From: Aminobacter ciceronei
GTDB taxonomy: Bacteria; Pseudomonadota; Alphaproteobacteria; Rhizobiales; Rhizobiaceae
Assembly (NCBI RefSeq): GCF_014138625.1
Contig: NZ_JACJHY010000002.1
Location: 124,001-188,000, forward strand
DNA length: 64,000 bases
Direction: 5' to 3'
Positions within the stretch are counted from its first letter, which is position 1; the number at the start of each line of letters is the position of its first letter. The position numbers and the translations under genes were made by a program. The notes beneath the pieces are model-generated. The model was given only the letters and a program-made list of their open reading frames with translations. It ran no database searches and was not told the origin of the DNA. Below are positions 7,904 through 15,858 of the stretch, one piece after another.

Positions 7904-10356
7904 TATGAGCGTAGCCTTTCGTTTTCGGGATCCCACAAGGGCTTGTCCTCTTGGACCGTGGCGCTGAAGCGCTCCCCGAAAATCTCGACTTCGATGGTAA
8001 CGCCCGGCACGGCCAGATCGGTTCGCAGCATGCCCAGCGCGATCGATTTGTCTACCCTGTGGCCCCATCCTCCTGACGTGGTCTCACCGACAATTGTTCC
8101 ATTGTGCCAGAGCGTCGACATGTAGGGCGCGTCGCATTCGCCCGGCGTGTCGATGACAAGCGTGACGAAACGTTTCTTTGTGCCCTGCTGCTTCTCGTTG
8201 AGCAGCGCCGTCTTGCCGCGAAAGTCGGCCTTGTCCCATTTGACGAAACGCCCGAGCCCGCCCTGCAGGATGGTGTAGTCGGTCGAAAGATCGCCTTTCC
8301 AGGCGCGGTAACCCTTTTCCAACCGCAGCGCGTCGAGCGCGAACATTCCGAAGGGTTTTAGCCCGTGCTTCTGGCCGGCGGCCCAGAGAGCGTCGAACAC
8401 GGTCGCCGTGTCGGCGACCTTTGTGTGGATCTCCCAGCCGAGCTCACCGGCAAATGAAACGCGCACCAGCTTGGCCCAGCGCCCGGCGATGGTCGTCTCC
8501 TGATGCGTCAGCCAAGGGGCCGCGAGGTCCGCCTCGCAGACCTCGACCAGGATTTTCCTGGAGTTGGGGCCAGCGAGGATCTGGGTCGAATACTCCTCGG
8601 TGCGGTCTATCAGCTCGAAGGTGGCGCCGGCAGGCATGTGCGCTTTCAGCCACTCGAAATCGTGCCACTGGGCAACCGCTGCGGTTATCAGCGTCATCAG
8701 GTCGTCGGAATGGCGGACAACCGACATCTCGCTGACGATGCGGCCGTGATCGTCGGCGAAATAGCACAACCCGATGCGGCCGACCTTGGGCACGGTACCG
8801 GTGACCTGCGTCTCGAGCCACGCGGCGGCACCCGGCCCGTCGAGATTGAAGCGGCTGAATCCGGGCAGGTCGAGGATGCCGGCGGCATCGCGGACGGCGA
8901 GGCATTCCTCGCGGATGCGTTTCTCCCAGGGGCCGGAACGGGCGAAGGTCTGGGTCGATGCTTCCGAGGTGTCGTCGCCGGGCTGGGCATACCAGGTGGC
9001 GCGCTCCCAGCCATTATAGGCGTTGAACTGCGCGCCGAGGGCGGCGATCCGGTCGTGGATCGGCGAGAGCTTGCGGTTACGCGCCGCGGGCCAGGCGTGG
9101 CGGGGGAAATGGATGGCGTACTCGTGGCCGTAGACCTCCATCCCCTTGGCAACCGCATAGTCGGTCGCGGAGGCAAACGACGTGAAACGGCGTGGGTCGC
9201 AGGACCACATGTCCCATTCGGTCTCGCCCCTGGTAACCCACTCGGCCAACACCTTGCCGGCGCCACCGGCCTGGGCGATGCCGAAGGTGAAGACGCAGGC
9301 TTCGAAGGCATTTGGCACGCCGGGCATCGGGCCGATCAGCGGGTTGCCGTCGGGAGCGTAGGGGATCGGGCCGTTGATGATCTTGGACAGGCCGGCGGTG
9401 CCCAGGATCGGCACGCGGCGGACGGCGTCATCGAGATACCATTCCAGCCGCTCTAGATCGTCGGGGTAGAGCTGGAAGGAAAAATCCGCGGGCATCTGGT
9501 CGTCGGGCGTTGCCCAATGGGCGCGGCAGTTGCGCTCATAGGGGCCGAGATTCATGCCGTTCTTCTCCTGGCGGAGATAATAGGAGGTGTCGACGTCGCG
9601 CAGCAGCGGCAGCTTTTGGCCTGCTTCCCGCGACCATGCAGCCAGTTCGGGGATTTCGTCGAACAGGATGTACTGGTGGCTCATCACCATCATCGGCACG
9701 TCGCGGCCGAACATTTTTCCCACCTCGGCGGCGCGATAACCGGCCGCATTCACCACCTTTTCGCAGCGGATGTCGCCCTTTTCGGTCGAAACGACCCATT
9801 CGTCCTTGTCGCGGCGGACCGAAATGACAGGGCAGAAGCGGATGATCTTTGCGCCCATGTCGCGCGCCCCCTTGGCCAGCGCCTGGGTCAACTGTGCCGG
9901 GTCGATGTCGCCGTCACTGGGATCGTAGAGCGCGCCCTTGAGATCATGCGTCTCGATGAAAGGGTAGCGGCGCCTGATTTCGTCTGTGCCAATGACGTCG
10001 ATATCCATGCCCTGGTAGCGGCCCATGCCCTTGGCGCGCTGGAACTCCTGCATGCGCTCCTTGCTGTGGGCGAGGCGGAGCGAGCCGGTGACGTGGTAGT
10101 TCATCGGGTAGTCGACCTCGGTCGCCAGCCTGCGATAAAGCTCGGTCGAATAGCGCTGCATGTTCATCAGCGACCAGGACGACGAGAAGGTGGGCACGTT
10201 GCCGGCGGCATGCCAGGTCGAGCCGGAGGTCAGCTCGTTCTTTTCGAGCAAGACGCAGTCGGTCCAGCCTGATTTGGCGAGGTGATAGAGCGACGAGACT
10301 CCGACCGCGCCTCCGCCGATGATCACCACGCGGGCCGTGCTCGGCAACTCAGCCAT
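7903..10356 (-). CDS. GcvT-fused FAD oxidoreductase, copy 2
   Basis: An 817-residue paralogue of the oxidoreductase at 3593. The FAD domain starts with VVIIGGGAVGVSSLYHLAK, and His49 in SGSTWHAAG again matches the covalent flavin position. The GcvT half carries VSFAGELGWEIH and FGMFALDALRLEKGYRAW. A GGGAGG Shine-Dalgarno six bases before the ATG at 10356 fixes the start. The two copies share architecture but differ clearly in sequence, so they may act in sequence on a polymethylated amine or on different substrates. Neighbours on both sides lie within 21 bases, indicating one operon. Confidence 0.88.
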   Translation of the reverse strand: MAELPSTARVVIIGGGAVGVSSLYHLAKSGWTDCVLLEKNELTSGSTWHAAGNVPTFSSSWSLMNMQRYSTELYRRLATEVDYPMNYHVTGSLRLAHSKERMQEFQRAKGMGRYQGMDIDVIGTDEIRRRYPFIETHDLKGALYDPSDGDIDPAQLTQALAKGARDMGAKIIRFCPVISVRRDKDEWVVSTEKGDIRCEKVVNAAGYRAAEVGKMFGRDVPMMVMSHQYILFDEIPELAAWSREAGQKLPLLRDVDTSYYLRQEKNGMNLGPYERNCRAHWATPDDQMPADFSFQLYPDDLERLEWYLDDAVRRVPILGTAGLSKIINGPIPYAPDGNPLIGPMPGVPNAFEACVFTFGIAQAGGAGKVLAEWVTRGETEWDMWSCDPRRFTSFASATDYAVAKGMEVYGHEYAIHFPRHAWPAARNRKLSPIHDRIAALGAQFNAYNGWERATWYAQPGDDTSEASTQTFARSGPWEKRIREECLAVRDAAGILDLPGFSRFNLDGPGAAAWLETQVTGTVPKVGRIGLCYFADDHGRIVSEMSVVRHSDDLMTLITAAVAQWHDFEWLKAHMPAGATFELIDRTEEYSTQILAGPNSRKILVEVCEADLAAPWLTHQETTIAGRWAKLVRVSFAGELGWEIHTKVADTATVFDALWAAGQKHGLKPFGMFALDALRLEKGYRAWKGDLSTDYTILQGGLGRFVKWDKADFRGKTALLNEKQQGTKKRFVTLVIDTPGECDAPYMSTLWHNGTIVGETTSGGWGHRVDKSIALGMLRTDLAVPGVTIEVEIFGERFSATVQEDKPLWDPENERLRS

Positions 10357-10377
10357 CTTTTCCTCCCAAAAAAGCAA

Positions 10378-10968
10378 TCAGTAAACCGGTGGCGATACGA
10401 CCCATATGACCACTGCCGGAACCGAACCGGGGTTGCGCCACCGGAATGGCTTGTGGTCGAAGCGGAAGCTGTCGCCTTCGCCCAGGCTGTGCCAGGTGCC
10501 GTCGATCTCGATGTCGAAGCCGCCCGAGACGACATAGCCGGCCTCTTCGGTGGGGCGCGTCACAGGCTTTGCCATGCCGGCGCCGGGCGCGAAAATCGAG
10601 CGCAGCATTTCGAAGCTACCGCCGAGGTCGGGTGACAGGAGCTCCTCGACCAGCCCGGATTCGTTGCTGCCCAGCGAGCGCCGCCGTCCGGAGCGGACAA
10701 CGACGCCGCGCTCGATGTCATTGGTGGCCTCATGGCCGAAGAACAGGCTGATCGGCACGCCGAACAGTTCGGCAAAGGCGCGAAGGTCGCCGATCGATGG
10801 CGTCGACAATCCTCGCTCGACCTGGCTCACCCAACCGACCGAGCGGCCCAGCTTGATCGCGATCTCGGCGAGCGTCAGCCCGCGCGACTTGCGCAGCGCG
10901 CGCAGGTCGTTGGCCAGCACATCGCCGGCGACGTTGCCTTCCTTGCGCAGCGACACGGTGGAACTCAA
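10378..10968 (-). CDS. XRE-family regulator with C-terminal cupin
   Basis: Transcription regulator with an N-terminal helix-turn-helix (LRALRKSRGLTLAEIAIKLG, then SVGWVSQVERGLSTPS) and a C-terminal cupin (about residues 115-195, EEAGYVVSGGFDIEIDG). This layout is shared by PuuR-type regulators of amine catabolism. It is the first gene of the operon it probably controls. The start is uncertain: TTG at 10968 has GAGGG seven bases upstream and is preferred; TTG at 10992 and GTG at 10956 are alternatives. Three palindromes lie directly upstream. Confidence 0.85.
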   Translation of the reverse strand: MSSTVSLRKEGNVAGDVLANDLRALRKSRGLTLAEIAIKLGRSVGWVSQVERGLSTPSIGDLRAFAELFGVPISLFFGHEATNDIERGVVVRSGRRRSLGSNESGLVEELLSPDLGGSFEMLRSIFAPGAGMAKPVTRPTEEAGYVVSGGFDIEIDGTWHSLGEGDSFRFDHKPFRWRNPGSVPAVVIWVVSPPVY

Positions 10969-10981
10969 AATGCGGCCCTCG

Positions 10982-11031
10982 TGAAATTTCAAGGAAGAAT
11001 TTCATGAAATGGCATTGCGGTGAAAAATTCA
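10982..11031. promoter_or_regulatory. Triple palindromic operator for the XRE-cupin operon
   Basis: Three related AT-rich palindromes are packed in 50 bases: TGAAATTTCA (10982-10991, perfect), ATTTCATGAAAT (10999-11010, perfect) and TGAAAAATTCA (11021-11031, near perfect). They stand immediately before the regulator gene and about 120 bases from the divergent nitroreductase. In a GC-rich background they stand out and are best read as autoregulatory sites. The regulator-site pairing is inference. Confidence 0.6.
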
Positions 11032-11150
11032 AGCCCATTTTCATAGTCCAGCAAGTTTCTCTTGCGAGACTCCGGGAGAGAGTGCAAAGGCTCGGTTTCG
11101 GACGGGCGGTGAGGGGCGATCCGACAATAGCCATGCCATAGGGACAGCTG

Positions 11151-11861
11151 ATGCTGGCACCGGACCAAAAACCGCAGCACTACGACGAAACCGATATCGT
11201 TGATGAGGCCATCGTGTCGCGCCGGTCGGTGCGTGCATTCCTGCCGACGCCGGTCGACGACAGTGTCATCAGGGACATCCTGGACGTTGCCGCACGTGCG
11301 CCTTCCGGCACCAACATGCAGCCGTGGAAGGTCTATGTGACCTCGGGCGAGACGTTGCGCGGCATCAGCGAGGCCATCCTGAATTCCGGCGTGCGTGCCG
11401 AAAAGGCCGTCTGGGACGAATACAAATATTACCCGGACCAGTTCTTCGAGCCCTATCTCGGCCGCCGCCGCGCCAACGGCTTCGGGCTCTACAGCACGCT
11501 CGGCATCGGCCGCCGCGACGTCGACCGCATGCGCGCCCAGCACGACCGCAATTTCGTCTTCTTCGACGCGCCGGTCGGCATGATCTTCACCATCGACCGC
11601 AGGCTCAACCAGGGCTCGTGGATCGACTACGGCATGTTCCTGCAGAACATCATGATCGCGGCGCGGGCGCGGGGGCTGCACACCTGCCCGCAGGCAGCAT
11701 TTGCGCCCTATCACCGCCAGATCCGGCCGGTGCTCAGCATTCCCGAGGAAGAGGTCGTGGTCTGCGGCATGGCGCTGGGCCACGAAGACACGTCGAAGCC
11801 GGAAAGCACCTTCCGCACCGACCGCGCGCCCCTCGACGAGTGGGTGCAGTTCCTGAAATAG
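11151..11861 (+). CDS. Nitroreductase-family flavoprotein
   Basis: A 236-residue FMN-dependent oxidoreductase of the nitroreductase family. The FMN-binding SRRSVRAF motif and APSGTNMQPW lie near the N-terminus, and WIDYGMFLQNIMIAARARGLHTCPQAAF contains the dimer/active-site block typical of the family. It is divergent from the methylamine operon and separated from it by the triple palindrome. The natural electron acceptor is unknown. ATG at 11151 is the first good start and gives a normal N-terminus. Confidence 0.88.
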   Translation: MLAPDQKPQHYDETDIVDEAIVSRRSVRAFLPTPVDDSVIRDILDVAARAPSGTNMQPWKVYVTSGETLRGISEAILNSGVRAEKAVWDEYKYYPDQFFEPYLGRRRANGFGLYSTLGIGRRDVDRMRAQHDRNFVFFDAPVGMIFTIDRRLNQGSWIDYGMFLQNIMIAARARGLHTCPQAAFAPYHRQIRPVLSIPEEEVVVCGMALGHEDTSKPESTFRTDRAPLDEWVQFLK

Positions 11862-11870
11862 CCGGGAAAT

Positions 11871-11892
11871 GCCGGCGCCGCACAGCGCCGGC
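11871..11892. terminator. Hairpin between convergent genes
   Basis: Perfect 8-bp stem GCCGGCGC/GCGCCGGC (11871-11878 and 11885-11892) with a 6-base loop, lying between the stop at 11861 (+) and the stop at 11902 (-). There is no clear T tract, so it may act as a structural or bidirectional terminator. Confidence 0.45.
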
Positions 11893-11901
11893 TAATACCC
11901 G

Positions 11902-12621
11902 TCAGGCGGACAGTCCACTCGACCTCAGGTCGAGATTGGTCGGCCGTGGGAGATGTTTCGGGCTCCGTGGCGTCGGGCTCATCTTTGCGTCGACGGCCTC
12001 GACCTGGAACGACTGCGCCGAAATGCGACCATATCCCTGCAGCAGCAAGCCGTAGTGGATGCTCGAGGCTTCGGCCGGAACGTCGAGCACGACGTTGCGC
12101 TCAAGCCAGCCGGTGGAGCCCCTCAGTGCGCCGTCGACCTCCCGCGTCGTCATGTTGTCGAACTGGAGGACCTTGCCCTCCGATTTGTCGACGCGCATCC
12201 AGATGGATCCGGCGTCGGCGTCATCAGCCTTCAACGTTGCCGACAGCCTGATGCGACCACCGCGATAGTCGTCGGCCTGGATGCTCTGCATCAGCACGCC
12301 ATAATGGTCTTCGCGCAGCACGATGCCGCCCTGGCGGTGGAAGCGGCATTCGATGATGGCCGTTCCGGGCTGAGTAGGGTCGAGGCCGATGCGGTAGTTG
12401 GTGCGCTCGGTGTTGCCGGTGATGAACCAGCTCTCGGGAAGCGGGAGCGCGTCGTCACCCGTGGCAGCGGCGATGCGGGCGGCAAGCGTGTTCCAGTCGG
12501 CAAGGCCAAACTGCCGGGATACGACTTCGAGACAATCGGTGTGGGACAATTCGACATGACGTTCGGCCATGGCCTTGCGAAGCGCCTTGGCCATCAGTTT
12601 GGCGTCGAGAAAGGAATGCAT
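11902..12621 (-). CDS. Conserved protein with glyoxalase-associated N-terminal domain
   Basis: A 239-residue soluble protein. The first 50 residues (LMAKALRKAMAERHVELSHTDCLEVVSRQFG then DWNTLAARI) match a helical domain often found attached to glyoxalase-type proteins. The remainder looks like a beta-rich domain (GTAIIECRFHRQGGIVLREDHYGVLMQ onward) that I cannot assign. No signal peptide or membrane segment is seen. It is convergent with the nitroreductase and is probably monocistronic. Function unknown. Confidence 0.65.
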   Translation of the reverse strand: MHSFLDAKLMAKALRKAMAERHVELSHTDCLEVVSRQFGLADWNTLAARIAAATGDDALPLPESWFITGNTERTNYRIGLDPTQPGTAIIECRFHRQGGIVLREDHYGVLMQSIQADDYRGGRIRLSATLKADDADAGSIWMRVDKSEGKVLQFDNMTTREVDGALRGSTGWLERNVVLDVPAEASSIHYGLLLQGYGRISAQSFQVEAVDAKMSPTPRSPKHLPRPTNLDLRSSGLSA

Positions 12622-12794
12622 GGTTCGATCCTTGGCCCGGGCGAACTTTTGGAAAGTGCCAGTGCTCGCATTCTGGCGGATCGCCCGTGCAAAAGGTCAA
12701 ACCGCGTCAATCGTCGTGCATTCACCTTCCCGGAAGGGGCGAGCGGCAGGCTGCACGGGCCACCGACAACATGACGCGATTCCGGTCCGAACTG

Positions 12795-13301
12795 TCAATC
12801 TTGCGGATAAGGCGACCAGGCTCGACCGGCCTTTCGCTCGGCAAGATAGCGGCGCAGACCGGCTTCGCCGCGTGGCGTGGTCCAGCGATGGTTCCAGGCA
12901 AAGGCGGGGCGCAGCAGCGGCGACAACAGGCGCAGGATCGGGCGCTCGACGATGACTTGCCAGGTGAGCGTGACATGGGTGCCATGGCCGGAGGGCGCGA
13001 GCACTGCACGCCAGTGGCCATCGAAATCGCCTGATGTCTTCACCGCCACGACCTTGCCGGGCTCGAGTTCCACCGCTTCGAGAATGAAGTTGAGCTCATA
13101 GGGCAGAAATCCCCGGGCACGCGCGCGGACCTTGGCACCGACCGACGGCTTGTCATGGGAAGTCAGTTTTTCCACGTCCTTGTAGACGTCGCCCCACCAC
13201 AGTGGCAGCAGCGTCGCGTCAGCGAGTACGGCCCACACCTCTTGCGGGGATGCCTCGGGGATTTCCCAGACCTCATCGAAGCGGAACGCGTTGCTGGCCA
13301 T
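12795..13301 (-). CDS. SRPBCC (START-like) family protein
   Basis: A 168-residue protein of the polyketide cyclase/SRPBCC lipid-binding fold. Typical features are the N-terminal strand FRFDEVWEIPEASPQEVWAVLADATLLPLWWG and the later block GTHVTLTWQVIVERP. The frame extends to 13334, but the fold begins at MASNAFRF, so ATG at 13301 is preferred. The ligand is unknown. The gene lies between a LysR regulator and the glyoxalase-associated protein, all on the minus strand. Confidence 0.75.
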   Translation of the reverse strand: MASNAFRFDEVWEIPEASPQEVWAVLADATLLPLWWGDVYKDVEKLTSHDKPSVGAKVRARARGFLPYELNFILEAVELEPGKVVAVKTSGDFDGHWRAVLAPSGHGTHVTLTWQVIVERPILRLLSPLLRPAFAWNHRWTTPRGEAGLRRYLAERKAGRAWSPYPQD

Positions 13302-13369
13302 GAGTGCCGATACCAATGTGCAACTGCCATTCAAGCGGCGACGATCTTAAAGCATCGGCTCTTTTTCGG

Positions 13370-14296
13370 CTATGGCAGGCGTTGCAGGCTTTCGAACAGG
13401 CCCGCAATCGTCTCGCGCAGCCATTGATGCGCGGCGTCGCCGTCGCGGCGCCTGTGCCAGATCTGCTGGAAGGCGAAGGACGGTATCGCAAATGGCGGCT
13501 CGAAGGCGGCGAGGCCGCTTGCTGCCGGCACTGCCGGGTGCAGCCGGCGCGCGATGGTGAGCACCAGATCGGTTCCGGCGATCAGCCCGGGTGCGACGCC
13601 CCAATGCGGTAGCACCAATGCGATGCGCCGTTTGTGCCCGGCGGCGGCCAATGCCACGTCGATCTCGCTTTCGACGTCGGCGCGCAGCGCGACGAGCGCA
13701 TGGGGCCGTTGGAGATAGGCGGCAATGTCCATTCCAGCCGCTTTGCCCAGCAACGCGGCGTCGGAAAGGCAGGCATAGTCCTCCTCGAACAGCCGCTGTC
13801 GCCGGACGGCTTTGTCGAGCGCATGGAAAACGCCGATCGCGATGTCGACCTCGCCGTCCATGACCTGTGCCGCCATGGCTTCGCGGCCGGCCTGGCTGAC
13901 ATGGAGATCGATGCCTGGCGCGCGCCGGCGCAAAAGCGGCAGCAGGCGCGGCAAAACGACGATAGCGCCATAGTCGGACATTGCGAGGCGGAAGCTGCGG
14001 CGTGCCGTGGCCGGATCGAAGCCGCTCGGGGCGAGCAGATCGTGCATACGTTCCAGCGCTTCAGTGAGCCGCGGCGCAATCTCCAGCGCGCGCATGGTCG
14101 GCTGAAGCGCACCGCCATGCCGGACCAGCAGCGGATCGTCGAGCAGATGGCGGAGACGGCCAAGCGCGTGGCTGACTGCCGGCTGGCTCTTGTTCAGGCG
14201 GATAGCGGCGCGCGAGACATGGCGCTCGGCCAAAAGCGCGTCGAGCACGACGAGGAGGTTGAGATCGATGCCGGCAAGATTATTCATCCCGTGCAT
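13370..14296 (-). CDS. LysR-family transcriptional regulator
   Basis: A 308-residue LysR regulator with an N-terminal winged HTH (LLAERHVSRAAIRLNKSQPAVSHALGRLRHLLDDPLLVR) and a periplasmic-binding-protein-like effector domain from about residue 95. ATG at 14287 (MNNLAG) is an equally plausible start. It is divergent from the YdcZ-type transporter at 14370; a GAAAT-ACGA-ATTTC inverted repeat at 14308-14321 lies between them and is the natural operator candidate. The likely target is the transporter and possibly the VOC-protein gene after it. Confidence 0.87.
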   Translation of the reverse strand: MHGMNNLAGIDLNLLVVLDALLAERHVSRAAIRLNKSQPAVSHALGRLRHLLDDPLLVRHGGALQPTMRALEIAPRLTEALERMHDLLAPSGFDPATARRSFRLAMSDYGAIVVLPRLLPLLRRRAPGIDLHVSQAGREAMAAQVMDGEVDIAIGVFHALDKAVRRQRLFEEDYACLSDAALLGKAAGMDIAAYLQRPHALVALRADVESEIDVALAAAGHKRRIALVLPHWGVAPGLIAGTDLVLTIARRLHPAVPAASGLAAFEPPFAIPSFAFQQIWHRRRDGDAAHQWLRETIAGLFESLQRLP

Positions 14297-14307
14297 ATTG
14301 CGGCTAC

Positions 14308-14321
14308 GAAATACGAATTTC
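14308..14321. promoter_or_regulatory. Candidate LysR operator
   Basis: Inverted repeat GAAAT (14308-14312), 4-base spacer, ATTTC (14317-14321), in the 73-base divergent region between the LysR gene and the transporter gene. Position and dyad fit a LysR box, but the match is short. Confidence 0.35.
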
Positions 14322-14369
14322 CATCAGAATTTCGGATGCCCTAGGTCTTGGAAAACAAGGAGACATGTC

Positions 14370-14840
14370 ATGCCGAACCTAGGTTCATCCCTGCTCGCCG
14401 CAGCGCTGGTCGCCGGCGCCGCCATCCCGTTTCAAGCCGGCGCCAACGCCATGCTCGGGCGGCTGCTCGGCCATCCGCTCTGGGCGACTATGGTCTCGCT
14501 GGCCGTCAGCGTGGCCCTGGCCGTGCCTGTCATGCTGGCGTTCAGGGTCCCGGTGCCCAGCTTTGCAACCGCCGCAGCCACCGGGCCCTGGTGGATCTGG
14601 ACCGGCGGCGTCGCGGGCGTGGTCTATGTCACGGCGGCGCTGCTGCTGGCGCCGAAGATGGGGGCGGCGAGCTTCGTCGTCGCCGTCATAGGCGGGCAGA
14701 TGGTGGCGTCGCTCGTCATCGACCATTTCGGGCTGATGGGGTTCGTGCAGCGCCCTGCCAGTCTCGCCAGGGTTGCCGGCCTGGTGCTGATCGTCATTGG
14801 GCTCGTCGTCACCCAGTGGTCAAATGCGAAGGCAGGCTAG
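14370..14840 (+). CDS. DMT-superfamily (YdcZ/DUF606) transporter
   Basis: A 156-residue integral membrane protein with about five hydrophobic helices. The opening GSSLLAAALVAGAAIPFQAGANAMLGR and GGQMVASLVIDHFGL are hallmarks of the YdcZ/DUF606 branch of drug/metabolite transporters. AAGGAG at 14358-14363 is correctly spaced for ATG at 14370. The longer upstream reading crosses the LysR start and is not coding. It is divergent from the LysR gene and likely controlled by it. Substrate unknown. Confidence 0.82.
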   Translation: MPNLGSSLLAAALVAGAAIPFQAGANAMLGRLLGHPLWATMVSLAVSVALAVPVMLAFRVPVPSFATAAATGPWWIWTGGVAGVVYVTAALLLAPKMGAASFVVAVIGGQMVASLVIDHFGLMGFVQRPASLARVAGLVLIVIGLVVTQWSNAKAG

Positions 14841-14862
14841 GCTCGACCCAGGGAGAGAGATC

Positions 14863-15258
14863 ATGAAAAAGAACGTCGTCCTGCGCGTGGCGCGGCCCAC
14901 GAACGATCTCGAGGCCACCGTCCGCTTTTATCGCGACGGGCTCGGGCTCGACGAACTCGCCCGCTTCGACAACCATGACGGTTTCGATGGCGTTATGCTC
15001 GGCAAGGCTGGCGAAGCGCATCATTTCGAGTTCACCCATGCCCATGGCCATGACGCCGGCAGGGCGCCGACGCAGGACAATCTCGTCGTGTTTTATTTGC
15101 CCGACAGCGACGACTGGCAGGCATCGATCGCGCGGATGAAGGCGCATGGCTATCAGCCGGTGCCGTCCTTCAATCCCTACTGGGACAGGCGAGGCGTGAC
15201 CTTTGAGGATTGTGATGGTTACCGCGTCGTGTTGCAGAATGCGGGCTGGGCACCATGA
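14863..15258 (+). CDS. VOC-family (glyoxalase/dioxygenase fold) protein
   Basis: A 131-residue vicinal-oxygen-chelate protein. It has the paired beta-alpha-beta pattern of the fold: VLRVARPTNDLEATVRFYRDGLGL at the start and FNPYWDRRGVTFEDCDGYRVVLQN at the end, with a metal-ligand Glu expected in FEDCDG. GGGAGAGAG lies before ATG at 14863. It follows the transporter by 22 bases, so the two are probably co-transcribed. Enzymatic role unknown. Confidence 0.82.
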   Translation: MKKNVVLRVARPTNDLEATVRFYRDGLGLDELARFDNHDGFDGVMLGKAGEAHHFEFTHAHGHDAGRAPTQDNLVVFYLPDSDDWQASIARMKAHGYQPVPSFNPYWDRRGVTFEDCDGYRVVLQNAGWAP

Positions 15259-15270
15259 CCGCAGCCTGAC

Positions 15271-15858
15271 TTACCTAACCTCGTAGCCGACTTCGTCCGA
15301 TGCATGGCACAGCATTTTCCAGAACGAGCGGGCGAAAGAGCGGAAGACGTAGAGGTCGAAGCTGTCGGGGCCGCTGCGCTGGATCTGGGTGAACACGTCG
15401 TGGTGGGTGGTCGAGATGCCCGAACCGACTGGAAATGCAGTCAGGGAGAAGTCGACGGCAAAGAGCTTGGCCAGCACCCATTCCGATTTCGGGCCGCCAA
15501 TTCTGATCGCCGTGCGTCCATGTGACAGGTCGGTGATGGTGCCGATCGCTGCGGTGACCTTGCCGGCAAAGGCTGTGGCGAGTCCTTCCGAAGCGTCTGA
15601 TACCAGGAACTTTCCGGGAGCGAAGCCGAAGGCGGAACAGCGCTCGGACGAAGCGCCGGCGCCCGCGCCATCGGCCAGCTTGAGGCCGGTGACCGAACCG
15701 ATCGTTGCCATCAGCTTCTTTTCCTCGCCCGGCCAGGCGGCAAGCTGGACAATCGATCCGGGTGCAATCTCGGACAAGGTTACGCCGACGCCATCGACGA
15801 AATTTCCGTACGAGCCGGGCCGGAATACCGGTTCGAGCGGTGAAAGCTGCTCAACCAT
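15271..15858 (-). CDS. soxG: Sarcosine oxidase gamma subunit
   Basis: A 195-residue gamma subunit of heterotetrameric sarcosine oxidase. It is related to the GcvT fold and buttresses the alpha subunit. Recognisable elements are SPLEPVFRPGSYGN at the N-terminus, LSHGRTAIRIGGPKSEWVLAK and HHDVFTQIQRSGPDSFDLYVFRSFARSFWKML near the end. The ATG at 15858 overlaps the soxA stop by eight bases; the longer frame upstream lies within soxA. It is the last gene of soxBDAG. Confidence 0.9.
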   Translation of the reverse strand: MVEQLSPLEPVFRPGSYGNFVDGVGVTLSEIAPGSIVQLAAWPGEEKKLMATIGSVTGLKLADGAGAGASSERCSAFGFAPGKFLVSDASEGLATAFAGKVTAAIGTITDLSHGRTAIRIGGPKSEWVLAKLFAVDFSLTAFPVGSGISTTHHDVFTQIQRSGPDSFDLYVFRSFARSFWKMLCHASDEVGYEVR

